64,000 nt of DNA, taken from positions 248,001-312,000 of the forward strand of contig JAIWZP010000005.1 in the NCBI GenBank assembly GCA_025201375.1. The letters run 5' to 3'. Positions 1 to 11,869 of this stretch are shown piece after piece; the first letter of the stretch is position 1; each line of letters opens with the position of its first letter. A program made the translations under genes and the position numbers. This DNA comes from Gongronella butleri. Taxonomy: Eukaryota > Mucoromycota > Mucoromycetes > Mucorales > Cunninghamellaceae. The notes beneath the pieces were generated by a model that was not told the DNA's origin, did not search any database, and was given only the letters and a program-made list of their open reading frames with translations.

Positions 1-753
1 AGCATTGATCTGCATGACCAACGACACGCTCTGGCACAAGCCTACATTGTATTATTACACGCCGCTCCATCCGTTGGCCGCCGACGAAAATGACGTGTGC
101 ATCGATGCGCGCCTGAATCGCCCATTTATCATCAAAACCATTGCCAATGAGAGACACGTAAGCGCGACGCGATCTTTTTAATTTTTTATAAATCGCCCTT
201 TTTTTATTAGGCTGCGATTGTGCACTTTGGCGAGCCATTGACACTGACACCGCGTGCATTGAGCGACGCGCAGCACGCGATGCAAACATGGTCGCGCGCG
301 ATCCGTGCCTTGTGTCACGACCAGCGACGTGTCATCCTCGTGGTCGACGAGGCCAACCTGTACCTCAACTCGGAGAAGCAGGCCATGGTCAATGCATTCA
401 ATCAAAAGCGCCTCCAAGAGGCTCGTCGCAAGCAACTTTGGGCTTGGCTCAGCACACTTGTGGTGGACGCGCCCCTTTACATCTACGTGCACCTGTACAA
501 TGGCAAAAAGACCTCCACTTTTGATCTCGGTGGCACCCTCGCGTGGTTGCACCAGCGCCATCAGCTCGACATGGCCTGTTCGCAGCTTCTGTACACGGGT
601 CAAGCACCCGTCCTCACAATGCAACAGGGCGACGACGTGCCTGCGCACCTGAAACAGCTAAACCAACGGCCATTGAACGACCATGCCGCGCCAAAGACCA
701 CGCACGCTGTGTTAAATGACGAATTGCAGTATTTCCCGGCCGAGCAATTGTAA
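1..753 (+). CDS. 3' part of an unrecognised protein (5' end outside window)
   Basis: Two exons are visible, 1-157 and 211-753, joined in phase 0 by a 53-nt GT-AG intron. The reading frame is already open at base 2, so the start lies upstream of the window. About 232 residues are encoded and end in a TAA stop. The first exon reads as a coherent segment containing LYYYTPLHPL and RPFIIKTIAN. The second contains a hydrophobic strand followed by acidic residues (RRVILVVDEANLYLN), then a helical charged stretch and a LYIYVHLYNGKK strand. This looks like part of a globular domain, and the strand ending in DE could suggest a Walker B-like element, but no Walker A or other diagnostic motif is visible. 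I do not recognise the family. Only 66 bases separate its stop from the ATG of the next gene on the same strand. Confidence 0.6.
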
Positions 754-819
754 AAATGGCCTTGAAATCGCAATTGACCTGTATTTCTCATGCTTCCTTT
801 TGTATTTTTAATCAGAAAC

Positions 820-2569
820 ATGACATTGAAGCAAGAGATCTCCCCGCTAATACCCGTTGGCCAGTCCTTCCGCGCCAAAGTCGTCGAGGAAGATGAAGTT
901 TTTCAACATGCCTTGCTGGTCAAGGTAAAAACAAAGAAAAAAAAAGAGAGAGAGCGAGAGAGAAAAGAGGGAAGACCAGAGCATCGCGCGTGATAAAAAA
1001 AAAAAGCAGCAGGACATTTGACGCGATTTTTTTTTCAGGACGCGGCCATGTACGATGCTTTTGTGGCCATGTCATTGGCGGAGCAGACCGAATCAAACGC
1101 CAATGATGAGGCATTGACCGCAGGCAACCATGAAGCGGTGCTCGCGATTGCCGAGTCGCTCACACTGCAAGCCATAAAGGACTACATTGCCAATTCGGGA
1201 GCAATGGCGCGCGGCAAGCCGCTGGTCGACTCGTTGTTTGAGACGGAACGCGCTTGGCAAGGCGAAATGCTGCGGATCAGCGGTAGAGCCCTCGGCACCA
1301 GCCCTGAGCCGTATGATTTGCATCTGTTGCTCTCGATCAACAAAGGTGAGATCAAAGAAAGCGATCCATTTCCTTTCAATTTCCATCCATTGGCGGGATA
1401 CATACTCATTTTTTTTCATAAAATAGACATCCAGTCCGGCCTGTGTTCGTGCCCCGTGGGCTCGCTAGGCCGCTGCAAGCACTGCGTGGCAATGCTTCAT
1501 CTTTTCCACGAGAAACCTGAGCTCTTTATTGCGGTTCACGACGAAACCAACGGCAAAACGACGATTGAAACTGTCAAGGAAGAAGACGAGCGCGCAACGA
1601 CCCCTGAGCAGCCTCCGGCCACGCCATCCACCGCTCCAGAGGATGCTTCAAGCGCGCCGACTGTGCCGCAGCGCCGCGTCTTGCCATGGAAAAAGGCTGC
1701 CGAGGAACCGGCGCCCAAGAAGCGCAAAACCAGGAAAAAGGTGGCCGACAACGACGACCCGGACGCATCTTTGGAACCGGCCACATCGTTGGACTCGGCC
1801 GTGGACGACGCGCTCGCACCACGCAAGAAAAAGCCATCGACCACCAAGCGCACGCCTGCAAAGCGCACACCGCGCAAGATCATCTCATCTTCACACCCAT
1901 TGGTGGACACCGCCGAGACCTCGGACGCGCCCCAGGACGACGCTACGCCACCAGAACCATCGCTCGAATCCAAATGGTCCCCGTCGCTCGTCATGGAAGA
2001 CCTGCCGCCGCTGCCCAAAAAGCAACGGGCCAAACGAGCCACCAAAAAGACAATCCCAGAGTCCCCGGAGCTCTCGTCCATGGACATCGGCGCATCATTG
2101 CCCACCACTGTCGCCAGCCAATCGTCGCAGCACGCGCCTTTGCAAAAGGAAGCCGACAATGGCGACAATGGCGACAAAGACGACGACGACGCCACCACCG
2201 ACGGCGAAACCACCGAGGACGAGGCGTCCAATGCCGACCCCACGCAGGATTGGTTCAATTCCCTTTTGGATGACAACATGCACAACACATCCACCACAGG
2301 GCCGCGGGTAAGCGCGACACAGGCGTCAAGTTTGGGCATTGTAAGATTTTGAGCGCACACCATCCACATGCTCTCTTTTTTTCTCATTCTTTTTTTTTTC
2401 CCCTTAGCCGATGAGCGACTTGGACCTCTCGCACACATTGGTGGATTCAGGCTCGGACACCGAGGACGACGCGCAAAACGACGATGAAACGGAACAAAAG
2501 CCGCAAAATCCCGCCCCTCGCCGACCCATTCCAAGCACAATGGAGCTTTTTGATGAGTTGGGCATCTAA
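820..2569 (+). CDS. SWIM-type zinc-finger protein with a long basic/acidic tail
   Basis: Four exons (820-924, 1039-1345, 1427-2307, 2408-2569) give 484 residues with all phases closing. Around residues 135-170 lies a SWIM zinc finger: strands ending in YDLHLLLSIN lead into the CSCPVGSLGRCKHC motif, the CxC...CxH pattern, followed by helix AMLHLF. SWIM domains bind DNA or proteins and occur in transposase-derived proteins, MEKK1-type E3s and the Shu-complex protein Sws1. The remaining 300 residues are low complexity: Pro/Ser/Thr-rich with Lys/Arg clusters such as PKKRKTRKK and PRKKKPSTTKR that could be nuclear localisation signals, then acidic runs (DNGDKDDDD). A nuclear DNA-linked role is an inference. 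The 81-nt second intron has no in-frame stop and is a multiple of three, so retention would insert 27 residues just before the zinc finger. The initiator at 820 is the first ATG giving the conserved-looking N terminus; 790 is an in-frame alternative. Confidence 0.78.
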
Positions 2570-2929
2570 TGCAAATAAAAAGTACAAACGCGACTTTATA
2601 CCCCATCACCCAAATTGGGGCGGACCTGGCCGGCCATTGGCCTAAAAAAAAAAGTCAGATTTTGACAGAATCAAAAAAAAAAAGTGGTGCGTCGGACATG
2701 GCCGGCACACCAAGCCACACTGCGGAAAGCGGATTTTTTTCCCAAATTCAAAAGGGCGGGGCATCTGTCCAACTCCCCCTCTTTCTTCTTCCTCTTTAGC
2801 CGTACATCCCCTTGTCAACGTAAGGTTCAACCTCTTTTTTTGGGAGAGCATGGGCGTGTCATGGAGTCTTGATGATTTGTCAACGACGACGAGAACAATC
2901 ATGATGATATCAAAAGCAACGGAGTGAAC

Positions 2930-2972
2930 GGATGGATGGATGCAAGGGGAGACATGGATGGATGGATGGGGA
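2930..2972. repeat. GGAT tetranucleotide microsatellite upstream of RPL9
   Basis: Two short arrays of GGAT/GATG repeats (three to four units each), separated by about 15 bases, lie roughly 80-110 bases upstream of the RPL9 start codon. They are followed by a long T/C tract ending just before the ATG. I see no other structure in the 2570-3044 spacer. A role in RPL9 transcription is possible but not shown. Confidence 0.6.
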
Positions 2973-3044
2973 TCCAGGACGTGAAAGACTCACATTTTTG
3001 TTCTTTTTTTTTTTGTTCTCGTCACACAGGGACATTATTTCATA

Positions 3045-3747
3045 ATGAAGGTAAGATCTCTCTCTTCCTCGTTCCTTTCGATTGCGCGATGCAAGCCATT
3101 GAGTCGTCGACGAGCGCATTTTTATGTCAAAAAGACCAGAATTGACATTTTTTTGCTTCTTTTTTTTTTAAAAAAAAAAATAGGATATCTACCAAGACGA
3201 CTCGCTCATCATCCCCGAAGGTGTCAAGGTCCAGATCAAGGCCCGCAACGTCACCGTCACCGGTCCCCGTGGTGTCTTGAACAAGAACTTGCGCCACTTG
3301 AACATTGAGATCAAGTTCGAGAACGCCAACAAGCTCAAGTTCGCCGTCCACCACGGTGGCCGCAAGCACGTCGCCTGTATCCGCACTGTCCGCTCGTTGG
3401 TCAACAACATGATCACCGGTGTGACCAAGGGCTTCCAGTACAAGATGCGCTACGTCTATGCGCATTTCCCCATCAACTGCATCATCCAGGACGGTGGCAA
3501 GGCCGTCGAGATCCGTAACTTCTTGGGTCAAAAGGTCGTCTTCAACGTCAAGATGCGTGAGGGTGTCAACATCGAGATCTCCACTGGCCAAAAGGACGAG
3601 CTTACCTTGACCGGCAACGACCTCGATGCCGTCTCCCAGTCCGCTGCTGATATCCAACAGACCTGTCTCGTCAAGAACAAGGATATCCGTAAGTTCTTGG
3701 ACGGTATCTACGTCTCCGAGCGCAACGTCATCGAAGTCGATGCCTAA
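3045..3747 (+). CDS. RPL9: 60S ribosomal protein L9 (uL6)
   Basis: Cytosolic large-subunit ribosomal protein uL6. It sits at the base of the P-stalk near the sarcin-ricin loop and is needed for 60S function. Exon 1 is only ATG AAG (3045-3050), a 133-nt GT-AG intron follows, and exon 2 runs 3184-3747, giving 189 residues, the normal family length (yeast about 191). Family blocks are present in order: VTVTGPRG near residue 30, [15 protein letters not shown] near 85-100, YAHFPIN, EIRNFLG near 125, and the C-terminal [16 protein letters not shown]. Codon use is strongly biased to C-ending codons, as expected for a highly expressed gene. The intron directly after codon 2 is typical of fungal ribosomal protein genes. 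The upstream spacer is T-rich with a GGAT microsatellite. Confidence 0.98.
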
Positions 3748-4029
3748 AGTGGACACCTTTTAATGAAAGAAGCGCGAAAAATCGGAAAATGTCCCTCCCA
3801 CTCGCTCCTTTTTTTTCGCTCTTCTTGCTCTGTTGTCAACGCATTTCCAATAAAAACATCATGTTTCTTGCAAATTGAAAAAGTCTTAAATTTAATAGAA
3901 CAACATAAGATGTGAAGGAAAGACAGGGGGGAAAAGGAACGATCATCATGAATCGAGAGAAAAGATGGGGGTATTCAACTTCGCGCATTGAATGAGCTGA
4001 TGGGCGAGGCGACGACGCGTATCATTGGA

Positions 4030-5760
4030 TCATTCTTCGTCATCGGGGTAGCCATCATCGACTGCAAAAAGATGATAAAAAGAAGCGCGTCAGTCCGGAC
4101 ATGGAGTCAATTTGCCCCACACATGCGCGTCGTAAGCAAACCATCGCTTGTCACGGACGCGTTGCTGCGCGGGACTGCGCCATCACGTGTCATTGCGCCC
4201 CCGAGCATGCCGCCAAATCGCATGAATTGTCCCTGTTTTTTTTTTTTTTTTTGTGTGTTTGTTTCTTACTCTTTCGTCGGAACATGGTGATCTCTTGCTG
4301 CTTAAAGTAACGGCGGTTCTCCTCGTCAATCAACACCAAGTTCAAGTAGTATCGCGTCGAGAACTTTTTGTTCACATCTGAAAAAAAAAAAGCGATCAAA
4401 ATGAGTTTTTTGCTTTTTTTTCTTTTTTTTTATGACTGATCGTACCTCTGAATGTGGGCGCCAATTCAAAGCCGCCGAGGAAAAGTCGGATGGGGATCGT
4501 CTCACCTGGAGCAAAACGGTATAAAAAAAAAGAGCGCGATGAGTCTTCGTGACGTGATTTTGGCGCATTGCCTCCATTTTCTTACCCTTGACGGGAGCAC
4601 CGTCCATGATTTCGAATCGGGTGACGGTCTCGCTTTCATTGTACACATTGGGCACTAATTGGATCGAGCAAAAGAGAGAAAGGTGAGACGCAATCGCACA
4701 AAAGGATCAAAAATATTAGCGCTTACCGGCGCCGGTCGTCTCACGACGAATGATGGACAATTCCATTGTCTTGATCTTGATGCGCACCAGCAAAAAGATG
4801 ATCTTGCCGACAATGACATCCTTCAAATGGTACCTTTTTTTTCAAAAGTGAGCCAAGGCCAGATTTTTTTCGATTTTTCAACGCGTGCTTACTTGGACTT
4901 GTTGTATTCAAACTCAATGTGTAAGCAGTCCTCAATGCCGACCTCCATCTTGATGGAGTTGCTGACCTCCGTGGGCATGCGGTACGAGAGCACCCACATG
5001 TCGCGCTCGCGAATCAAGTCGGCAATGCGGCGTGCAATGGTGACGCGCACATAATATCTATTAAAAAATAAAAAAGCCAATGAGCTTGCGCGTCTCTTTT
5101 GCGTTCTTTTATGCTCTCTGGACACTAACCTTAGCTTGACGTTGATGCCATTGTAACTCTCGTATTGCTTTTCGACATTTTTGAATTCAAAGTCGAACGA
5201 GGTTGTCTGACGCAGCTCACCAGGGGCTGCCAATTCCTGCGATTGCGTCAGGAACTCGTGCGATTTGCCACGGTCGTAAAAGAGCTCTAAAAAAAATCAA
5301 AAATGGTCAACAAAACTCGTAAAAATTGGCCATTGCGCGCGCGTCTATACCTATGCTGCCAACAAATTCGACCTTGATACCATTATGTTCAAAGCGCTTC
5401 CCATCCTTGACTCGGATGACGGCCTGCCAAGACAGTAAAAAGTGAGTGTGTCAGTCGATGGGGAGCCCAAGGGCATGCTTTGTAATAAAAAAAAAAGTCT
5501 AAAAGTCGTTTACCTTGCCAGAGACAGACTCGCCGTCTAGGTACACGGGCATATTCTCGCGCTGGTCCTTGTCGACTTTGACTTCCAGGTGTTTGCGCTC
5601 CTTTTCGCCATTGAATTCCACCTGGATATCAACAGGATTCGACAGTCCAAACAAACTCTGCGCGGCATAAAGCATGAAAAAAAAAAATGAGTTAGCGCGT
5701 CGTGGACCGCGTGTAAACCAGGGCCATGGCAAGCAAAAAAAAACTTACAGCAACCGACAT
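4030..5760 (-). CDS. VPS26: Retromer subunit VPS26
   Basis: Arrestin-fold subunit of the retromer, which with Vps35 and Vps29 recycles cargo from endosomes to the Golgi. Ten exons on the minus strand (5760-5749, 5657-5514, 5423-5351, 5286-5130, 5057-4893, 4833-4727, 4654-4586, 4505-4446, 4377-4270, 4061-4030) close in phase to 308 residues, against about 327 in human. Diagnostic stretches: YLDGESVSGK, LAAPGELRQTTSFDFEF, NSIKMEVGIEDCLHIEFEYN, RFEIMDGAPVKGE, IPIRLFLGGFE and ENRRYFKQQEI. Exon 1 encodes only MSVA. The last splice is the least certain: joining 4270 to 4061 gives an acidic end, IDDGYPDDEE, which I prefer. Using a nearer acceptor at about 4238 would instead give a basic tail of about 17 residues ending at 4183. 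The function is not in doubt. Confidence 0.96.
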
Positions 5761-6679
5761 GAGGGTGGAAATGAGAGCGTGAGTAACAAGGGGAAAAAAG
5801 AGAGACAGACAAGAAACTCCACAAACCTGGCCTTAAAAAAAAAAGCCAAGACCCAGCACCCACAGGCGGGGCCACCAATGCCCGCCGAGCATGCCATAGC
5901 CCCGAAACGCGAAACCCAGCACCGAAATGCCATGGCTGCGCGAACACGTCGATTTAAATCACATAAAAAGGGGCATTTTCAAATGGGTTGGCAAAAAATT
6001 GACATTTCATGGACATTTTGTAACCTTTTGCGCGTAATATTCAAAAAGGTGCGCGCGAGCACGACGTATAGCCCCAGCTTCAAAAACCACAAAGATTCGA
6101 TCATGCTGCCAAGCAAGACTCTCTTTTCCGTTTTATGAGCTTTTTCTCGGACATGTGCAGCGGAATCGTCAGCTCAATTCCTGTCGCGACTACTTTATCA
6201 TAAATACGTACCGCGACACGCGATTTGAGCGTAAATTTAGCACTCCAGGTCGGGAATTCATGGACAGTCGACTAAAACAAAATGACTTTTATGTCAATCG
6301 CACTGCTTTTTTCAAAAACGGCGTAATCTATTTCCCTTTTTTTACTTGACTAGCATGCGACTTTCAGATGCCCAAAGCATCTGTAATAGATTTGGTGCGG
6401 ATCGGCGCGAGCAAAATTGAAAAAAAGGCATTAAACTGTTGAAAATTCATCGAATTGCAGTAATATGCTAGTGTTACAGCAATCCAAAATCTGCCAAAGT
6501 GGGCCCCTTGGATAAAATAATGAGATGCCGTTTTACCGTTTCAAACTTGAAGCCATTTGAAAAAAAAGCTTGAAAATGACCTAAGGAAGATCGGTTTTTG
6601 GCGAAACTTACACACAAGAAGAAAAAATGGTGAAGCCGACAAGAATGCCAAAAAAGAGATAGTCCATCTGTTAGGTCTC

Positions 6680-7230
6680 GAGCAATTACTGATTTTGGAT
6701 TAAATTTCCACCGCGAGTTGGGCGTGAAAAACGCGTCAATCGACCCGCGCTGACGCGTCCACCAACAAGAGAGAGTTCAGGAGCATGAATTTGAAGAGGA
6801 ACAGGCGCGTGCAACTTCACGCTTGACGCGATTTATCTCGCGCCGAAAAATGCCAATGACTTTAAAACCGTGTCAAAATTACCAATAATTATCTTTTTTA
6901 GTGATCACATATATCCACATACGCAGCGAATCATGCTCTTTCTGGTGATGTGTATTTCTCGGAGATAATTTATTTTTCGTTGAGATGACCTTGAGTCGAA
7001 AATAAGATCTAAATGCAATTTACGCCGAGACCAGTCAATGCACCTCTGGTTTTTAGAAGCCTTTTTATTGGTGAACGAGCCGAGTGTACCGTGTGTGTGA
7101 ATTGCACAGCGAGCCGAGGACCCTCCATTTTCAAATACTCGACTGTACCGCTAGGAAAATCTACGGTTTTTGAAAATCGCCATTGCGCGCCAGCCAGTGA
7201 CAACAGAGCTCCAGAAATAGGCTTAATCAA
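6680..7230 (+). repeat. Dispersed repeat family 1, copy A
   Basis: This block aligns by eye, in the same orientation and with few gaps, to about 57790-58340. Shared landmarks include GACGCGTC words, CCACATACGCAGC, GCATTTCTCGGAGATA, ATGACCTTG-GTCGAAAATAA and TTTTGAAAAT at the right end. Similarity is roughly 70-75 percent by inspection. Its right end overlaps the left arm of the inverted repeat. On the minus strand the copies share a readable protein segment (LLVDAS...SKI-NCS), with stops in this copy, so it may be the remnant of a mobile element. Confidence 0.75.
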
Positions 7231-7778
7231 ATGAGACGGCGCGTAACTTCTTGATGAATGAGCAAGTGCCACTTGTTACTAGGGTTGACATTGACTCACG
7301 TCCAAAAGGCTACAAATAACGCGTTTTTGCACACATAGCGTCAAGTTTATGGAGTGCAAGGAAGCTTGAGGGCTGCTTTTGTGCGCAAAGACTGGGATCA
7401 GGTGTGGGGTAATTTTCAGGGGCACTTGTATTGTAAGAATGCGGTCAAATCACACTTTGTAAAAATGATGATTTTGTGAATGCCATTTTAGCGGGGACTT
7501 TTTGAAACTCTGTGAAATATTGGAATGCCCGTGTACATCAGCATCATGGCATCTGAATTAACTTTGTTTTGTCCCTGGGACGCGATAAAATGGCGAGAAA
7601 TTGTCAATTATCATGAATTTTACCAAAAGTCGAATTTTCTCGACATTCCCTTATTCAATCAGCCTAAAATTTTGTCAGTCACTCGGGACCGTGTTGTGAT
7701 TCAACTTTATTGCTTGCATCAAGCTGCTCCAATACAGCAAACGCAAGATATTCCAAAAAGAGAAAATAATCCCAGTTT
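7163..7778 (+). repeat. Left arm of a long inverted repeat
   Basis: The reverse complement of 8531-9142 matches this arm almost end to end, at roughly 85-90 percent by inspection. Shared blocks include AAATCGCCATTGCGCGCCAG, CAAGTGCCACTTGTTACTAG, AATTTTCAGGGGCACTTGTA, GAATGCCATTTTAGCGGGGA and TTTGTTTTGTCCCTGGGACG. The arms are separated by about 750 bases of unrelated sequence with no recognisable transposase. No target-site duplication was found by eye. Confidence 0.9.
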
Positions 7779-8530
7779 TTTGCACTTTACGCGCCTTTGA
7801 TATTAATATATCTATTTGATACCTAGTGCACCGTATGGCATGCGTTGCCATCCACATCTTTGCTGCTTGCAGCAAGGCTGCACGATGGTGTCCAAGAAAG
7901 TTGTACCAGCTCAAATTAAAAAAAAATCTAAAACACGTACTCATGAGCATGCTAGCTGCCCATTCCCTCGAAACCACGAGCAATCCATAGAGCAGTTACC
8001 TTGCACATTTCGGCATCTTCAAGTGAAGCACTATAGGGCGTAGAAGAAGAAAAACGAGAGGAGAAACACGGCGTGTTTGAGATATTAGCATTTTGCGTGC
8101 TTTTCTTAAGGTAAACTTCTCTGGAACTTATGAGCACGCGTGAAGCACAACAGCAGCTACAGTTTTGTAGCTTGTGGCCAATGCTGTAAACGAAAGGTTA
8201 GTGACAGGCATTACGATTTTTACGAAAAAGAAGGGATGCTTCTTATTCACTTTTATTCTAGGCAATGTAGCTCTTTACTAGAAGCTGCAGGGTTGTGCGC
8301 GACAACATACTTGACGCATTGCACTTGGTTTCAAAGGGTTTCGTTAGTGGCAATCTCGCGAAAATATGCGAAATTGTTGTTTCGATTGTTTGACTGGTAT
8401 ACAACTCTTTTTTGCTCCATTGTACAGCTTTACAACAAAGGACAAATACGTAGCTTATAACGCGTACCATCCTTTTCGATTAGTTTCAAATGGCTTAAAT
8501 AATAGTAATGATGCACAAGATTTCAAGAGC

Positions 8531-9142
8531 TTGGATTATTTTTCTCTTTTTGGAATAACTTGCGATGGCAACATCGGAGCGGCTTGCCACATGCAACAAA
8601 GTTGAATCGCAACTCGGTCCCTTGTGGCCCACAAAATCTAAGGCTGATCAAATAATGTGCATGCCGAGAACATGCGAGTTTTGTTGAAATACGCGATAAT
8701 TGAAAATTTCTCGCCAATAGGACGCGTCCCAGGGACAAAACAAAGTGGATTCAGATACCATGATGCTGATGCACACGGGTATGTCACTATTCCGCAGAGT
8801 TTCAAAAGTCCCCGCTAAAATGGCATTCACAAAATCATCAATTTTACAAAGCGTGATTCGACCGCGTTCTTACAATACAAGTGCCCCTGAAAATTACTCC
8901 ACATCTGACCCCAATCTTTGCGCACAAAATTTGCCCTTGAACTTCTCTACACCCCCAGAAACATGACGCTATGTGTGCAAAACGCGTTATTTGTAGCCTT
9001 TTGGACATGAGTCAATGTCAACCCTAGTAACAAGTGGCACTTGTTCATTCATCAAGAAGTTACGCGCCATCTCGTTTGAATGAGCCTATTTCTGGAGCTC
9101 TGTAGTTACTGGCTGGCGCGCAATGGCGATTTTCAAAAACGA
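8531..9142 (-). repeat. Right arm of a long inverted repeat
   Basis: Inverted partner of 7163-7778. The two arms differ by scattered substitutions and single-base indels, so they are not a recent perfect duplication. Neither arm has an intact ORF longer than about 90 codons that looks protein-like. The structure fits a foldback or non-autonomous DNA element, or an inverted duplication. Read-through transcription would give a hairpin of about 600 bp. Confidence 0.9.
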
Positions 9143-9559
9143 CCAGAAATTGCTAAAAAGCGTTCAATTCGCCGTGGCTAGCATTGTAGGGATTGCATAT
9201 CAGTCGAATTTGTACCCGATTGGCCAGCCGATGACTAGCATTACATTCATTCATGTCTTAAAAAGCAACTCGAAACGATTTTTGTAAAATTTTCAACGCG
9301 ACGCGACTTGTTTGCCATACTTTTTTTTGAGCGACAGCACGATAAATAAGACACTTTTATTTGAAATAGATTATTTTATGAGAATATGAGACAGTGGGTT
9401 TTTGGTTTTCCTTTGCAAAAGAAAAGAGCGTGTGCGCAAAAAAAAAAAAAAAATAAAAAAAAATAAAAAAAATAAAAACAATGCGTATGAACAAAAATGG
9501 AATCCAAAGGGAGCGAGATAAAAAGAGAGACAAAATCAGGAACAAGTTAGAGGGAGAGT

Positions 9560-11681
9560 TTACTTGAGCTTGGGATGGATGATAAAGTCATCCAGGGCCT
9601 TGCCACCAGGCACCATTGGGAATAGATGCTCCTTTTTGCACACGACGGCGTCCATGAGCACGGGGCCCTTGTGTTCCAAGAACTCTTTCATCTTGGCGGG
9701 AATCTCGGAGGCCTCGGTGACACGGATGGCCTTGACGCCCATGGCCTCGGCGAGCTTGCAAAAGTCTGGGTTCTTCATGGTGGTGCCCGAGTATCGCTCC
9801 TTGTAAAAGAGATCTTGCCACTGCTTGACCATGCCCTGGAACGAGTTGTTGAGCAAGAGCACCTTGACGCCAATGTTGAATTCGGCGGCGGTGGCCAATT
9901 CCATGGCGGTCATGGAGAAGGACGCGTCGCCGTCAATGTCGACGACAATGGCATCTGGCTTGGCGACCTTTGCGCCAATGGCGCTTGGCAGACCGTAGCC
10001 CATGGTGCCGAGACCGCCGGACGTGATGAAGGTGCGGGGATGGCGCCATCGGAAGAATTGCGCGGCCCACATTTGATGTTGGCCGACACCCGTGGTGATG
10101 ATGACGTTTTCCTTGATATCCTTTGTCTGCTTGTTGAGTTCTTCGATCAATTGCTGGGGCTTGAGGGTTTCTCCGTCCTTGGCGGCATCATAGTAGAATG
10201 GGTAGCGTTCCTTCCAGCCAGCAATGGTGCTGAACCAGTTCTTGCGCTCGCTGCCTTGGATGTAGGGGAGCATACGCTTCACATTGTCGGTGACATCGCC
10301 TTCAATGGCGTGTGTGGCATCCACAACCTTGTTGATGTTCTTTGGCACGATTTCAAAGTGCAAAATACCACCGCGGTTCTCCTTGGCGGCCTTGAAGGCT
10401 TCGGGGGCAAATTGCTTGACGTTACCAGTGACACGGTCATCGAAGCGGGCACCGAGAGCGATGATGACGTCGGCGTTTTGCATGGCCAAGTTGGCGTAGC
10501 AAGAGCCGTGCATGCCGAGCATGTGGAGGGACTTTGGGTCCTCCTCGTCAAAGGCACCGAGGCCACACAGCGTGGTGGTGACGGGAATATTGCCCTGGTT
10601 GGCCAATTGCGTGAGGATCTTGCTGCCTTCGGGGTGGTTGATGATGCCCTGGCCAGCGTAGATGACGGGCTTCTTGGCGCCATTGATCAATTCGGCGGCA
10701 CGCTGGATAATGGGGCACGGCTTCTCGAGCGCATCCTCGGTAAAGGCGCTCAGCGCCGTGTTTGGGATGGTGGTGGGACGTGCGGGGATCACGGCCGACG
10801 TGGGGATGGGACGGCGCAACACACCGGCCGTCACGTCCTTTGGCAAGTCCACGAGCACAGGACCAGGGCGGCCAGAGGTGGCAATGGTGAACGCTTCGTT
10901 AATACGGCGAGGAAGCTCATTGATGTCCTTGACCATCACATTCCACTTTGTGCAGCCACGCGAGATGCCCACGACGTCGGCTTCCTGGAACGCATCGGTG
11001 CCAATGGCCGTCGTCGGCACTTGGCCAGTGAACACCACAAGGGGCGTGCCATCTGCAAGCGCATCGGCCATGGCCGTCACCACATTCGTCGCACCAGGGC
11101 CAGACGTCACCAACACAACGCCAGGACGGCCAGTCGCACGCGCATAGCCTTCGGCCATATGGCCAGCACCTTGCTCGTGTCGAGGCAAGATGAAATCAAA
11201 GTACTTGGACTCGTGGATCGCGTCAAACACAGGCAGAATCGCACCGCCAGGGTAACCAAAAATGTGCTTCACGTCGTGTCGCAACATCATCTCGTGGAAA
11301 ATCTCACCACCAGACATGCCCACAAACGAATCATCCATCAATGGCTGCTGCTTCTTGATTGCTCGATCCGCACGATCGGCCGCTTGTTGCTGTTGTTGAT
11401 GGTGATGATGGCTACAAAAGGCAAGCCTGTCAATCTCTTTTTTTCTTCTTCTCACTTCTGATTGTTTATGCTTTTATGCTTTTTTTTTCTGTCCTTTTTT
11501 TTTTTTTTTGTTGCATTATTAAAATTCCTTCTTACGTTGTGTCGACAGCGGCAGCAGCGCTGGGCTTCTTGGAGGTGGTGTGGAGTGCCTGCACGGCAAG
11601 AGGACGTAGAAAAGTCGCTGAGCGAGCAGCCATCCACCTTGACGATGGCGCAGTGGCGCGGAATGCTTTCGAGGCAAGCAT
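9560..11681 (-). CDS. ILV2: Acetolactate synthase catalytic subunit, mitochondrial
   Basis: ThDP-dependent acetohydroxyacid synthase catalytic subunit. It condenses pyruvate with pyruvate or 2-ketobutyrate, the first common step of valine, leucine and isoleucine synthesis, in mitochondria. Exon 1 (11681-11536) encodes an Arg/Ser/Ala-rich presequence starting MLASKAFRATAPSSR, typical for mitochondrial import. Exon 2 (11411-9560) encodes the enzyme; the phases close to 665 residues. Landmarks: a His/Gln run at residues 50-58 after the presequence, GYPGGAILP near 101, the ThDP-activating glutamate in RHEQGAGH near 128, GARFDDRVTG in the FAD-type middle domain, and the ThDP/Mg motif GDASFSM near 543 with LLLNN 25 residues later. 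The first in-frame ATG of exon 2 without splicing would remove the targeting peptide, so the two-exon model is preferred. It is divergent from LEU2. Confidence 0.97.
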
Positions 11682-11869
11682 GATTAATAAAAAAAAAAAG
11701 GGGATGCAAAAAAAAGTTGCGAGAAAAAGAGTTGGAAAAGAAAGAAAGAAAGAGAGAAAAAAAAAAAGATTTTCTTTTCCTTGATTCATTCCCTTTTTCT
11801 TTTTTTTTTTTCTTTTTTTTGGAAAACGGAGGGCGAATTCTGGCTGGCTGCGTCACTCCACAATGCCAG

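Larger units (their letters stand above)
5761..9559. other. Gene-free interval rich in repeats
   Basis: No ORF here resembles a known protein or has a plausible splice structure. The interval holds the dispersed repeat at about 6680-7230 and the long inverted repeat at 7163-9142, both listed separately. The final 200 bases, with A-rich runs near 9441-9478, are the presumed 3' flank of ILV2. Base composition is more AT-rich than the flanking genes, and short GACGCG/ACGCGT words are frequent. Confidence 0.7.

Noticed and set aside
9626..11461. 611-codon open frame on the plus strand
   Set aside because: It is antisense to ILV2 and arises from the codon bias of that gene; no motif, start context or splice structure of its own.
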